This document shows, one piece after another, positions 42,421-52,193 of a stretch of DNA of 64,000 nucleotides (the first letter of the stretch is position 1; the number at the start of each line of letters is the position of its first letter). The position numbers and the translations under genes are program-made. This DNA is from Mesostigma viride. Its lineage: Eukaryota > Streptophyta > Mesostigmatophyceae > Mesostigmatales > Mesostigmataceae. The stretch covers positions 1,628,678-1,692,677 of the forward strand of contig RPFO01000084.1 of assembly GCA_009746045.1 (NCBI GenBank), in the 5' to 3' direction. The notes below the pieces were generated by a model. The model saw only the letters and a program-made list of their open reading frames with translations. It ran no database searches and was not told the origin of the DNA.

Positions 42421-44489
42421 TCTTCCCCCTCTACCTCATCCTCCTCGTCGCCATGCCCATAGCCGGCGACCGCCTTGCCATCCATAACCCCCGAGGCGCC
42501 ATTACCCGAGTCCTGTTGCTGTGAGAACAACTCATTCAACTCGCGGTTCACCCGCTGGAACGAAGGACCCGTAGCGCGGGGCGTCTGGTGCTGCGTGGGA
42601 CGCTGCCGGGCGTCCTGCAACTTGGCTGCGCGCTCGCCCGCGTTGCGAGGCCGGTCTGGGCGCCGTGCTTGTTCCGGGCGCTTACCGAAGGCAGGCCCGG
42701 AGAAACGGGGTGACGTCTGCTCGTCGCCACGATCGCGATCCCGTGGTGGTCGCGTGCAGTCCTTCTTGAGATGACCGACCTCGCCGCACCGGAAGCATCG
42801 CGCCTTGGACGCATCGATTGCATTGACCTGGGGCGCTTCATAGTCGCCGTCCTCCTGCTCGTGGTCGATAATGTCCTCAGAGGACCCATCTTGGTCCACC
42901 GTAGTGAAGTGGACGCGACGCGGTGCAGCACCAGCATGCCGATAGGTGACCGCTGCGCGGCGGCGTGCGAGCACATCTGACACCTTTAGAAGGTACTGCT
43001 GGATCTCGATCACATCCCACTGCTCCCACGGTATCTCAGCAAAGCGCTTTAGCACCTCATCTAGGAGTTCCGGACTCAGCGCCTCAATGAACCGCGCCCT
43101 GTATTCTGTCCAGGTCAAGTCCTCAAGGCGAGCCGAGAATGCTTCAAACTCTGTCAGAAACTCGCGGAACGGTGTGGTGCCTTGGCGTAGCTTGGAAAAA
43201 GCCAGACGCTCGTGGAGCTTCCAGTCAGGGGGCACCAGCTTGCGCTCAATGCGCTCTAGTAGCTCCTCTACTGTGCGAGGGTACAAGCGCGACGCGACAC
43301 TCTCACAGTTGAGTATGCCGACCACTGAGGGATCCATGCAGTTGGTGACGACGTAGGAGATAAGAACCTCGGTAGCTAGCTCCCACCCATTGTGGTTGCA
43401 CCACGCCCAGTAGATCTGTACCCACATACGCGTCCATTCGTCGATCTCGCGAGGGTTCATAGTCGCGCGCAGCTTGGGCACTGGTTTAAAGTCAGGCATG
43501 GGCGGCGCCTTAAACGCGTCGGCCCGAGGTCCGCCCACTGCGCGATACGGCGGAACATTAAAGATCGACAACGAGTCATCTGCCGATGCAGGCGCTGACC
43601 TAGTCGCGCTGCGTTGTAGCCAGACAGACGAGGGATGCGCGTAGCCAGGATCACTGGGTGCCATGCGACTCAAGTTGAGGTTATTGCCATGCGACACGCT
43701 CGGCCGCGCAGGTCCGGCTGCTGGGACATTGCGCGCCGGATGGGACGACGCGGGCCCAGCCTCATCGTATACCGGCGGTGGAACCCTAGCCTCGTCCTGG
43801 GTCCACAGCGATGTCGCATTGGACTGCAGGTCACCGCTAAAAGAAACCCGTCGACCGCTCGCCCAGGGATGTTGTAATCGTTGGGCACGTTGCGCGTGAT
43901 AATAGGTCGCGTTCTGACTAAGCGGACCAAACATCTGCGACCCGGTCGGCTGGCTTAGCGGCTGCTGCTGCTGCTGCAACGGCGGAAGCTGCTGCGGCTG
44001 CTGCCACTGTTGCTGCTGCGGCGGCGGTGGCTGCTGCTGCTGTACTGGCTGCTGCTGCCACTGCTGCGGCAACGGCTGTTGCTGTTCCGAATGCTGCTGT
44101 GGGGACTGCACGGGGTGCTGCTGCGGCTGCACTGGCGGGTGTTGCTGCGGCTGCACTGCCAGGTGCTGGGCTGCACTCGTGGGATTCGATCTGGGCCGGG
44201 CCTCATCACCTGCCCGTTCCATCAGCTGGTTATACTCAGCCTGCATTCGCTGCGGCTGGTATTCCTCCCTATTATCCATCCTATCCGCTCCTCGTGGCCT
44301 TCGCGGCTCACGGGAGGTACTAGCCAGCTCACCTGGGTGACCTACAGGACTGCCTTGCTGGTAGGACGAGCCCTGTTGTGATACCTCCTGTACTTGGTAC
44401 TCTGGGCTGCCCTGCCTATCCAAGTCTGCACCTCCCTCCTCGGAATGACTCCTAGTCGTGCCGCGTACCTTCTTTTTACCCCGCGGCAT
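42366..44489 (-). CDS. gag: Gypsy Gag polyprotein with zinc knuckle
   Basis: Structural protein of the retrotransposon particle, about 707 aa from the first in-frame ATG (44489; MPRGKKKVRG). Residues ~60-230 are Gln-rich low complexity (CTG/CAG repeats, also seen as cysteine- or leucine-rich frames on the other strand). The capsid-like region includes REIDEWTRMWVQIYWAWCNH, RTVEELLERIERKLVPPDW and TPFREFLTEFEAFSARLEDL. A CCHC zinc knuckle, CFRCGEVGHLKKDC, lies near residue 575, followed by a basic Arg-rich nucleocapsid tail. It ends at 42366, overlapping pol. The frame is uninterrupted. Confidence 0.92.
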   Translation of the reverse strand: MPRGKKKVRGTTRSHSEEGGADLDRQGSPEYQVQEVSQQGSSYQQGSPVGHPGELASTSREPRRPRGADRMDNREEYQPQRMQAEYNQLMERAGDEARPRSNPTSAAQHLAVQPQQHPPVQPQQHPVQSPQQHSEQQQPLPQQWQQQPVQQQQPPPPQQQQWQQPQQLPPLQQQQQPLSQPTGSQMFGPLSQNATYYHAQRAQRLQHPWASGRRVSFSGDLQSNATSLWTQDEARVPPPVYDEAGPASSHPARNVPAAGPARPSVSHGNNLNLSRMAPSDPGYAHPSSVWLQRSATRSAPASADDSLSIFNVPPYRAVGGPRADAFKAPPMPDFKPVPKLRATMNPREIDEWTRMWVQIYWAWCNHNGWELATEVLISYVVTNCMDPSVVGILNCESVASRLYPRTVEELLERIERKLVPPDWKLHERLAFSKLRQGTTPFREFLTEFEAFSARLEDLTWTEYRARFIEALSPELLDEVLKRFAEIPWEQWDVIEIQQYLLKVSDVLARRRAAVTYRHAGAAPRRVHFTTVDQDGSSEDIIDHEQEDGDYEAPQVNAIDASKARCFRCGEVGHLKKDCTRPPRDRDRGDEQTSPRFSGPAFGKRPEQARRPDRPRNAGERAAKLQDARQRPTQHQTPRATGPSFQRVNRELNELFSQQQDSGNGASGVMDGKAVAGYGHGDEEDEVEGEEWTGRSNEAVSRPSVPRA

Positions 44490-44645
44490 GTTTACCAGTA
44501 CCACATCCACAAGAGAAGGAAGGAAGGAGAGAGGAAGGAGGAAAATGCCATGCACATGCCCACAAGCAATCAACCAAGCGACTGCCCTACGTTATTCTGC
44601 TAATGTAGCTATTATATAGTAAGCTATAATTAGTACTCTACTCCT

Positions 44646-45071
44646 CTAGAAACTAGGTGGCTGCCTAGGTGGGGTGCTGACAGTGAGTTGGCTGAACGTG
44701 ACTGTGACAGCCTGTGTGTCCCCCGTCCTGCTCTCTACTGTTGCACTATTGGGTGCACAGCTACGGCCCCTAGGCATTGGGCGAGTCCTAATCTCCTGAG
44801 GTGGTGCCTCTACGTGCAAGCCTACTGGACGTGTCATGTATTCCTGGATAAACCTATCTGCTTCCCATGCTGTCTTGAATCCCTTAAAGATAGCCCTATG
44901 CCTATCCACTATATAGTTCTTGCAGTCTACCCAGCTATAGAAAATACCTACTTTCCCTGTGCCTCCATCATGTGCCACAGCATAGTAAAGTTGCCTAGAT
45001 ACATCACTATCCCAACCCCCAAGTCCATTATTATATCTAATATTATTTCTATTATTACTATTAGCCATCAC
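44646..45071 (-). CDS. Small ORF upstream of gag with RNase H1/caulimovirus-VI-type domain
   Basis: 141 codons starting MMANSNNRNN at 45071 (MANSNN one codon later), between the 5' LTR and gag. Residues ~28-78 read YYAVAHDGGTGKVGIFYSW, CKNYIVDRHRAIFKGFKTAW and EADRFIQEY. That is the pattern of the small RNA/DNA hybrid-binding domain at the N-terminus of eukaryotic RNase H1 and in caulimovirus P6 (Y-x-V-x-x-G, G-I-(Y/F)-x-x-W-x-x-C, F-K-x-F-x-T-x-x-E-A). The C-terminal half is Pro/Arg/Thr-rich with no domain. It is separated from gag by about 155 bp and may be translated from the same RNA. Gypsy elements do not usually carry such an ORF in this position. Assignment is by motif only. Confidence 0.7.
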   Translation of the reverse strand: MMANSNNRNNIRYNNGLGGWDSDVSRQLYYAVAHDGGTGKVGIFYSWVDCKNYIVDRHRAIFKGFKTAWEADRFIQEYMTRPVGLHVEAPPQEIRTRPMPRGRSCAPNSATVESRTGDTQAVTVTFSQLTVSTPPRQPPSF

Positions 45072-45761
45072 ACACGTTGTCTATTGCCAGCAGACAGAGA
45101 TAGAAAAGAGAAAGGAACCTTTTTACCTCTAGTGTGTGACCTGTCACAGGGGGGGGATGCCAACTGGCTCTAATCTAATCACTATCACAGAAATCAGGAG
45201 CTTCGCGCCCCTAATTCCATACAAGAGGGTAGCCTCCGTGATAACTGCCCGCCTTTTCGCAAGGACGAAGCCACGGAAACCACCCTACCAGCGCCCACAG
45301 CTTTCGCAGCCAGGACGCTAGTCACAATACGTCACAGAAACGACAAATTCACAAACAAAACAACAAGGATGGGCGCACAACCTACGCGTGCAGGTAAGAG
45401 AGACGGAGCAAGGCGGTTGGCTGCAAGCTACTACCACATACTGCATGACAAAACGTACCTTGGCGTTGCGCAGCCGACTTTCCTCCCTGGCTTGTGGCGC
45501 CGATTCCTTGTAGTGGTGCAGAGCCGAGCTCCCCGTCGGTGCCCAGTCGACAGGTGATGCTTCTAAGCCCTACACTATGACCGCCCTTTCAGCTAGACGA
45601 TGCCGCCTTTCACCACAGCCAGCTGCCCAGGCTGGCGGGTCGAACTCGGCTTTCTATCTCACTAAATATTGGGCCGGTCCTGCGCAGGCCCTGCGCTACT
45701 AAGAATGCACCTAGCGGCTTAAACACAAGGGCTCTTCGCGAGCACCTGTGGAAAACCTCTA
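45072..45761 (-). other. Gypsy 5' leader
   Basis: About 0.7 kb between the PBS and the small ORF. Only short frames; no other feature recognised. Confidence 0.5.
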
Positions 45762-45778
45762 GAACTACCTCCGATCCA
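45762..45778 (-). promoter_or_regulatory. Primer-binding site of the gypsy element
   Basis: On the minus strand TGGATCGGAGGTAGTTC starts one base inside the 5' LTR; the initial TGG fits a tRNA 3' CCA end. I did not identify which tRNA. Confidence 0.75.
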
Positions 45779-45779
45779 G

Positions 45780-48700
45780 TGTTACGTCCTGTGCCGGACG
45801 GTGCGAAAGATCTAATCTAGAATAAGGTGCAGTTTAATAAGCCGGCATAGCCGCGCATCCGCGTACCGCGATAGCAAGCAAAGATCGCAGTAAATTGACT
45901 AACTGAGCAGCGGTTTATCCTTAGCTAGGCCTTATAGCATGATTAATTAATCTAGCTATATAACACGGCATGTCATGAGGCAAATGGCATCCGGATTAGA
46001 CTGTTAATCCACTCACGGTCCTAAATTTAGGACTTTGTCCTAAATTGTCCTACAGGTCACTATAACCGAGGTACCGGGGGGGGGGTCACTATATGGACCG
46101 TACCCCATGTGGACCGTACCCGGCATGATGTACCCGACCCGTGGTACCGGCACATGGTACCCGGATTCCGTACCCGGGTACCGGGTATAATGGCGGGAAA
46201 GTAGGTACCTCGACCAAAAATATAACCGATTTTGGAGCGAAAAAGTGGGTGCGGGAATGATCTGAGGTGGATATGGCGACCTGACAATCGTGGCCGGCGT
46301 TTTCACGTGCGTTTATCATTTCGGGCGCCCAGTAGCAAAAACGAAAGGTCGTTAGTTATGCTTAAAGGCTGTGAAATTTTCTGCGCAAGTTTTTATGTGT
46401 AGCGCTGTAGCACAGCGGCACAACACAAATGGGTCGCAGATCGCCCGCTCGCGGAGGGTCGATTTTGGCACAAACATGTTAATGTATTAGAAATGGTGGT
46501 GCGAATCAAGCCAGGAAATTTTTGTGGACGATTTTGATTATAGTCTGGAGTTTATAAACGGAGTATTTGACATGGGAGCGCCTGGGCCGTGATATTCTTG
46601 CCCGATTTCCATTGTCGACCATGTTTTAGGGACGTTCAGGCTGGGCAGCGAGCGCACCTTATAGGTCTTCACTTTCGGTATTTCTTGCACCTAGAACGCA
46701 GCACAAGCGTGGTTTATATCATTATCGAACCGCGGTTGGCCAGCTTTGGTGCGCTCAGCTCTCGGAAAGCTGACCTCGCTGCGGATTTCAGCGACTTTTT
46801 TGCAACCATCTGGAATGAGGCGACGTAAGTATCAGGTACGTGCCGGAGTGCCCTAGATCATGAGTGTAACTGGCAACGCTGTCGTGGTGTTTTGAGTCAG
46901 TAAGCTATGCCTAAAAAGAGGGGACGCTCTCTGTGCACATAACTGTCACACATAGTTGGTTTACGTCATACAATTTTTTACGTCTCTATCTTCGTCGTCC
47001 GCTGCAGCTAAAACACACATGCGTAAGAGCAGTTTTACTCATGTGTTAGTTATAAACCATGGTCCTATGGCCTGCAGTCGTTCAGGGTGTTCTCAGACAG
47101 TATATACAGTACTATGGTTTACGTGTTACATGCACCCTGAATTCGCTCACAAAGCGTTGCATGTTAGCACAACGTTGTTCTGTAACTTGATTTGGCTGCA
47201 TTCATGTGTTAGTTGCAATGCAAATGCAATGTTTTTTCATCGCTGGGTGGTGGCCAGCATGTCCGTGATGTCAAAGAAGGTTTGGCATATGCTTAGAGAA
47301 AGTTTACCGCAAGGGGTGGGCCGTGTTCAAGCCGGGCAACCTCAGCAACCATGCAACCGTATATTGCATTACCTGCAGTTAGCGAACAGCCAGAACTGTG
47401 AGTTCCTGGTTTCTCACGCACACAACGGGATGAGCCAAAGTTGCAAGGCAGCAACCTTTTAACCCGTGCACCAAGCCACGACCACGGTGAGCGTTTCCAC
47501 GTCCAATGTGGGAGCCTCGGTTCGTGCTTGCCAAGATAGCTGGTTATCCCCCATGACCAAGCTATATCCTTTGCGTTGTTCCTCGTTCCCATCGGCGTGA
47601 CGAGGCACGTGCAGGCAGGCAAGCAAATCCTCAACGTCCACTGGCATCAGTGCAGAGCCAGGACGAACTGGATTTGCCTAGACTCTGCAACCTAGTAGGA
47701 AGTACAGGACCTGTCACAAGCCTGCAAGGCTTAGTATCCTTGCAGACCTGTGCCAGTCCTGTATTCCACCAGCCACAGGCTGCTGCTCCTCTGGTCTACG
47801 TGGACCACAGTCACGTGATAGTCAGGCTAAGCCTGTGCAGGCGCGGCCTGCCACGTGTCCTGTCCACTATACCAGAGGACTGTACCCTAGTCGGCCACGG
47901 ACGGCTAGGACTTCGGGACCTCATATCTTTCTCGTCCCTTGTCTGTTTCAGGCGGTCAGCACGGCGTTGGAAAGGTCTTTCCAAACTGCATCCACTTAGC
48001 ATATTGGTTGCCCAAAATGCTAACTCCTGCATGCACCATCTGTGACACCGTTAAGCACGCGTATATATAGAGGCAGCCACAGCAGGGTATGGCCTTGTTA
48101 TACGCTGCCCCGCCATCCCAAGGCCTCGTAGGGTCCCCTAGCGCTTGTAAGATGCTCAAGGGACCGTGTGGATAGCATGGTCATGCGTTGACACTAATTG
48201 GTCCTAATGGTCCTAAAACCCACTTTTTGGCCAAATTCGCGCTTGGAGGTCTGGCAGGTGGCTGGCCCCATTCATGCACTAAATGTAATTATTTGAACCC
48301 AGGTTTTTGATAGAAACTAAAAAAGTGTGTTATCTGTCATGGGCACGAATGCCAGGGTCAAATTTTAATGTTTGCATGTATATATTTGAATTCCAAGTGG
48401 TCCTAAATTTAGGACTTTTTCCGGGAAAACTAACATTAGTGCCCCCTGGTCTGAGAGAGTCGTCAACACTCGTTTCATTAATCATCAAACCAAAGAGAGA
48501 GAGTCCATCGTCCACAGACCAATTTCACCTAGCTGCGCTACCAAGCTGGCAAGTTGGTGTGCAGGCGCGCCGACATGCGCGCCGATCTTCCAGATACTGC
48601 CGTCAAGCCCCAATAGGTTCTGTATGACGTCTAGGGCCGGCCCGGCCCCTAGAAGATCTCGTACTTCTGGCTAGGCCCAAAATAACTGGTCCGGAACACA

Positions 48701-48886
48701 CAAAGTACCAAATAAACACACAAAGTCCCGAACTTAGGACAAATTCCCAAATAAGTCCCGAATTGAGTCCTATAGTCCGGCGGACTATGAAAGCGAGCTA
48801 TCGAAAGTCCCAAACGAATAACAAATGACTTTCGACTTATTTATTGAAGGCATTGTTACGCCCATACAAAGGTCTGGGCCGTAACA
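45780..48886 (-). repeat. Gypsy 5' LTR, split by an insertion
   Basis: LTR parts 45780-45999 (220 bp) and 48440-48886 (447 bp) add up to 667 bp, the same as the other LTR. They are separated by 46000-48434 and a second ATTAG. Confidence 0.95.
46000..48434. mobile_element. 2.4-kb insertion in the gypsy LTR, probable non-autonomous DNA transposon
   Basis: Flanked by ATTAG (45995-45999 and 48435-48439), a single copy in the intact LTR. Both ends carry the palindrome TCCTAAATTTAGGAC about 20 bp inside, and GTTA/TAAC near the termini (left ACTGTTAATCC, right GGAAAACTAAC), so the terminal repeat is short and imperfect. If the ends are GTTA...TAAC, the flanks would be an 8-bp duplication with three mismatches. 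A GTACCC/GGTACC-rich tract lies at 46068-46180. The longest frame (47650-48045, +, GTG start) resembles nothing I know; no transposase motif was seen. Confidence 0.75.
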
Positions 48887-48891
48887 GGTGC

Positions 48892-49850
48892 CAGCTAGTC
48901 TATCTGATGTATCTACCTGATCTGTGCGGGCCAGGTGCCCGGCTAGGCCCAGGCGCCTGTGCCTAATAATGTGGGAAACATAGGGCAAATCAGCGTACAA
49001 ATCCTCATTACTAATGTGCAAACCAAAGGGGATGTTAAGGGCCTTGCGCAGCAGCTGGGTGACGGCGCCGTCGAGTCGTTGCTCCAGCTCCTGCATCAGT
49101 GTCCACGTCTCGGCGCCGTAGGTCAGGATCGTCAGAATGACGACCTTGAAGAGGTCACGCTTGACGATCCGGGGTAGGGCGGGGTTGCTCCACCAGCGGC
49201 GGTGGTCATGGAGGTGCGCCCACGCCATGCCGATCCGTGTCGTCATGTCGTCCTCGCAGTCGGGAAGCCAACTGCCGAGCAGCTTGAAGCGGCCTGAAGG
49301 AGGGTAGTTGACCTCGGCATCGTCTAAGAGGCGGAGTGTGGGTGGGGGCCCTGCCATGCCGAGGGCCAGGGCCTCCGTTTTGGGGCTGATTTCTAGACCA
49401 ACCGCCCGAGCCTCGAGCGCCAGGCAGTCCAGCCAAAGTTGGGCAGACTCCGGCTTCTCGATGAGCGTGATGTCGTCGGCATAAATGAGGTCAGCTAGTA
49501 AATTCTGCTTGTTAGCCGGCCCCCCTTCGGCCCAAGCTCGTTCGTGATCGCTAGGCCAGGGGCACGGCCTGCAATGCTAGCAAAGCGAGCACGTGCCTGG
49601 CGCATAACATAATCCACTACAATAATAAACAGGTACGGCGACAGGACACAACCCTGCCAGACGCCGGTCTGCAGTGGGCATGGCGGGGTAATGCCGTGTT
49701 GAGTGCGCACCGAAGTGGTCGACCCCTCATACAGCGTGCGGATGACGGTAATCAGGGGAGTGGGGACGCGAGCGCGAGCAAGTACAGCCCATAGAGCGTC
49801 CCAGAGGACAGAATCAAAAACCTTGATGAAGTCGACGAAGATCACTGGGA
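48892..49850 (-). pseudogene. LINE family 2 ORF2: reverse transcriptase fragment
   Basis: Minus strand. RT motifs in order: VIFVDFIKVFDSVLWDALWA, QTGVWQGCVLSPYLFIIVVD, then a frame change near 49500, then DLIYADDITLIEKPESAQLW (catalytic YADD), ALGMAGPPPTLRLLDD, VKRDLFKVVILTILTYGAET and HISNEDLYADLPYVSHIIR. It then runs into the gypsy LTR at TSDRLAG. Across one copy of the gypsy TSD the frame continues into 34805-34494 as TKPAQPGRYVLTW, matching the order in family 1. The 5' side is cut by the family 1 LINE at 49852. Confidence 0.88.
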
Positions 49851-49851
49851 T

Positions 49852-50310
49852 GGATTGATGGATGGATGGGTGCAAACAGTCCTACCGGTCTAATCTATCT
49901 ACTACAACAGCTATCTACAACATCTAATCTATCAACATCAACTCCCATCTAATCTATCAACCCTAGGGGACCTGTCTGGCGTGCTTCCCGTATGTTTGCA
50001 CACGCGGGCGCTTCCCCACCGGGGGGAGGCCTCGTTGTCCTCTATGACCTGGGCCCACTTGGCGTTGTACGTCCATCATGCATCTTTTTCCAAATCACGG
50101 AGAGGCCTAGGCCCCCCATGTCCTGTACTAGCTGTTCTTTGAAGGCGCGGGCCTTGCGGCGTCTAGCATTGCGGGGCCCGGCCCACGTAAGGAGGTGCTG
50201 GCCAGGCTGAGCTGGGCGCAGTCGATCCGCGGGGGGGCCACGTGAGGTGTCTACCTGGTTGGTGCGAGCTAAGTGCCCTACGAGCTGCAGGCGCCGCTGC
50301 TTAATGGAGC
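49852..50310 (-). mobile_element. LINE family 1 RT C-terminal and 3' UTR fragment (-)
   Basis: Minus orientation. 3' UTR with GATGGATGGATGG at 49855-49870 but without the hairpin and tail, then the ORF2 C-terminal block (GGLGLSVIWKKMHDG, LRPAQPGQHLLTWAGPRN). It was originally continuous with 51119 onward and is interrupted by the ORF1-only insertion. Confidence 0.8.
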
Positions 50311-51118
50311 AGCCAGGTGAGACGTCAACCTCCCTTGCTGACGAGATCAAGAACCAGCTTCTTACCCTCATGGGCCTGGTAGGTGAGGTAGAACTGCGTG
50401 GGTGCCACCGCCTTCCCCACTCACGGGACAAGGCGGCTCCCCCACCAGTCCTGCTCACCTTCCCCTCCCCTGAGGATAAGCAGCGGTTCCTCTCTCGTCG
50501 CAAGAGGTTGCACGACCTCACCTGGACGCTGGATGACGACCTGACCCCCGCTCAGCAACAGCAGCGACGCGACCTGTGGCCGGAATACCTCCGCCATAAG
50601 CAGGACCCCCAGAAGCCCAAGGTGTACTGGAGGGGCGGGGACCTGATGATCAACCACAAGATGTGGACGCCCCCAGCGGGCTAGAATAGCAATAGCCCTA
50701 TTAAGCTTGTACCCATTGGAATCAAGGCAGCCATGCTTAGTAGAATGTTTGCCTATAGCTGTGCCAACATACCTAACTAGTCACGTGCCGCCAGCGCACG
50801 GTACACTTGTAACCAGCCATAGCCTTAGCCAAGTCCTAGTACAGCCATGCTACGCCTTGTTGGCTATGTTCAGATTACTTGTCCACGCTACTTGTTATGC
50901 CACGCTCACATGGGTCATATTGCACCCACAGTTTGCCGGATCGGTAGCATGTCCTTTTAGCTAGCGCGCCCGAATGCAGCTGTGGCATGCCTTTGGCATG
51001 AAGGAGACTGGGGGTCTCTGCCCTTTCTCCTGTTGTGCACACACAGGGATTAAAAGCACTAATTCGGTGCTCCGTGACTCCCCAACGGGAGCACGAGTTT
51101 AATTAATTAATTAATTAA
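50311..51118 (+). mobile_element. LINE family 1 ORF1-only insertion, 5'-truncated, with 7-bp TSD
   Basis: Starts inside ORF1 (GETSTSLADEIKNQLLTL) and keeps its frame to TAG at 50682-50684 (C-terminus YWRGGDLMINHKMW). It continues through the ORF1-type 3' UTR, hairpin 51067-51094 and a TTAATTAA tail. TTAATGG flanks it: at 50301-50307, and at 51118-51124 after the tail. It sits inside a minus-strand LINE ORF2, whose sequence CACCATT|AAGCAGC resumes on both sides. The TSD shows that a unit with ORF1 directly joined to the terminal hairpin retrotransposes as such. Confidence 0.85.
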
Positions 51119-51864
51119 TTAATGGTGCTGGTGATATATGGCATGCCGAGGTACGTACAGGTCCTCATTGCGAACATGTGCCGTCGTGCTTCTGCTGGCA
51201 GCTGCGCAGGTCTTTGACCATCTGCTGAGCGTCTGCCTTCTCGGCCTGCTCGTGGGCGACCCGCAGATCGAGCCGCTTGCAGCCCAGGTTTGGCGGTCGG
51301 GTCCATGTTGCGGTCGGGGCAGAGCATCTGCATAGCGGCAACCACTGTCGGTGCGTGGCGGTGGACAGCAAGCTGCCGGCGCGGAGGCAAGGAGGGGAGG
51401 GGGCGGGCAGCCAGACGGTACTTGGCAGCGATACCGCGGAGGATCACTGAAATATCACCCGGGGGCGGAATGCCTGGCGTGTAACTGCTGGCGACTGCCC
51501 CTGGCGTCGAAGACTGCCAGGAAGTCGTCCCGGTGCGACATAGCGGCCTGCTCTTCTGCTGACATCTTGTCGGCATCCTTCAGTACAATCCGGAGCACCT
51601 TGAGATCTGGCTGAGGCGCCACTTGTCGCGACGGTTTCACACCATGGAACCGCAATAGTGATGCGGGCGAGCACGAGGCGGTGATCAGATTCCACCGTGC
51701 TGACAGAATCTTGCAGCACGCGAGCATCGACAACTGAGGGGCGCTAAGCCCGGCGTACGCAGATATAGTCAAGGCACACCACCCGATCCGACGGCCCAAA
51801 AAACGTGGCAAGCCGTGCTGAGCGGGGCGTGTGAAAGAAGCATTGCAGGCAACCAGCGCAGATT
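51119..51864 (-). pseudogene. LINE family 1 ORF2 fragment: EEP endonuclease end, internal deletion
   Basis: Minus strand. The C-terminal part of an APE-like (EEP) endonuclease: SARLATFFGPSDRVVCLDYI, one in-frame TAG, then VSTVESDHRLVLARI (the conserved SDHxxV). A Gln/Ala-rich linker follows (about 51600-51190). It jumps directly to the ORF2 segment HVRNEDLY (about 51175), omitting the RT core, so the copy has an internal deletion. EEP plus RT plus an RRM-type ORF1 points to an L1-like clade. The 5' boundary abuts a repeat D fragment at 51864. Confidence 0.75.
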
Positions 51865-51965
51865 CTGCGGAACAGATAAAAGCAGGCTTGAGCTACCATG
51901 GTCCGGATTCTCCATTTTAATTTTTTTAATTCCTGGCCTGCGCTGGTTGTCTCCTTGGTATCTCC
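51865..51965 (+). repeat. Diverged repeat D fragment
   Basis: GAGCTACCATGGTCCGGATT and GGCCTGCGCTGGTTGTCTCC match the second half of the 259-bp repeat, with an AT-rich replacement in the middle. Confidence 0.75.
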
Positions 51966-52019
51966 GTTTGGAGTACATGTAGCACATATCCCTGAGAAGG
52001 GGCCTATGGCTTTTAATAC

Positions 52020-52170
52020 ATTCTACGTACTTCCTGCAAGGGTAGGGTGTAAATTACACCTGCTCTGGGTGCTCAAAGTGCACCTGCACCACTATGTGTT
52101 CCAGCAGCTAAGGTGCGGACATAGGGTGGAAGATCATCATGGCTAAACAATGGCTAGGGCATGGCTTCTC
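52020..52170 (-). repeat. Dispersed repeat C, copy 2 (inverted)
   Basis: Inverted relative to 21290-21440; shared blocks are AAAGTGCACCTGCACCA, TGTGTTCCAGCAGCT and GGTGGAAGATCATCATGGCT. Confidence 0.7.
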
Positions 52171-52193
52171 AGCAGAGAGTAGCTGTCTGCATC

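Larger units (their letters stand above)
34806..48886 (-). mobile_element. Ty3/gypsy chromovirus, near-complete, with nested insertions
   Basis: Minus-strand element. LTRs are 34806-35472 and 45780-48886 (the latter interrupted); each is 667 bp, starting TGTTACG and ending CGTAACA. A 5-bp target duplication GGTGC lies at 34801-34805 and 48887-48891, inside a LINE ORF2. Internal order, 5' to 3': PBS, a hybrid-binding-domain ORF, gag, pol (PR, RT, RNase H, integrase, chromodomain), an unidentified ORF, PPT. By eye the LTRs differ at only two positions, so insertion was recent, yet pol shows several frameshifts. Confidence 0.95.

Noticed and set aside
43955-44323. Ser/Arg-, Leu- or Ala-rich frames around the CAG/CTG stretch
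   Set aside because: Other-frame readings of the Gln-rich part of gypsy Gag.
47650-48045. 131-codon ORF in the insertion as a transposase
   Set aside because: GTG start only, no DDE/D or zinc-finger pattern; kept as unidentified within the element.
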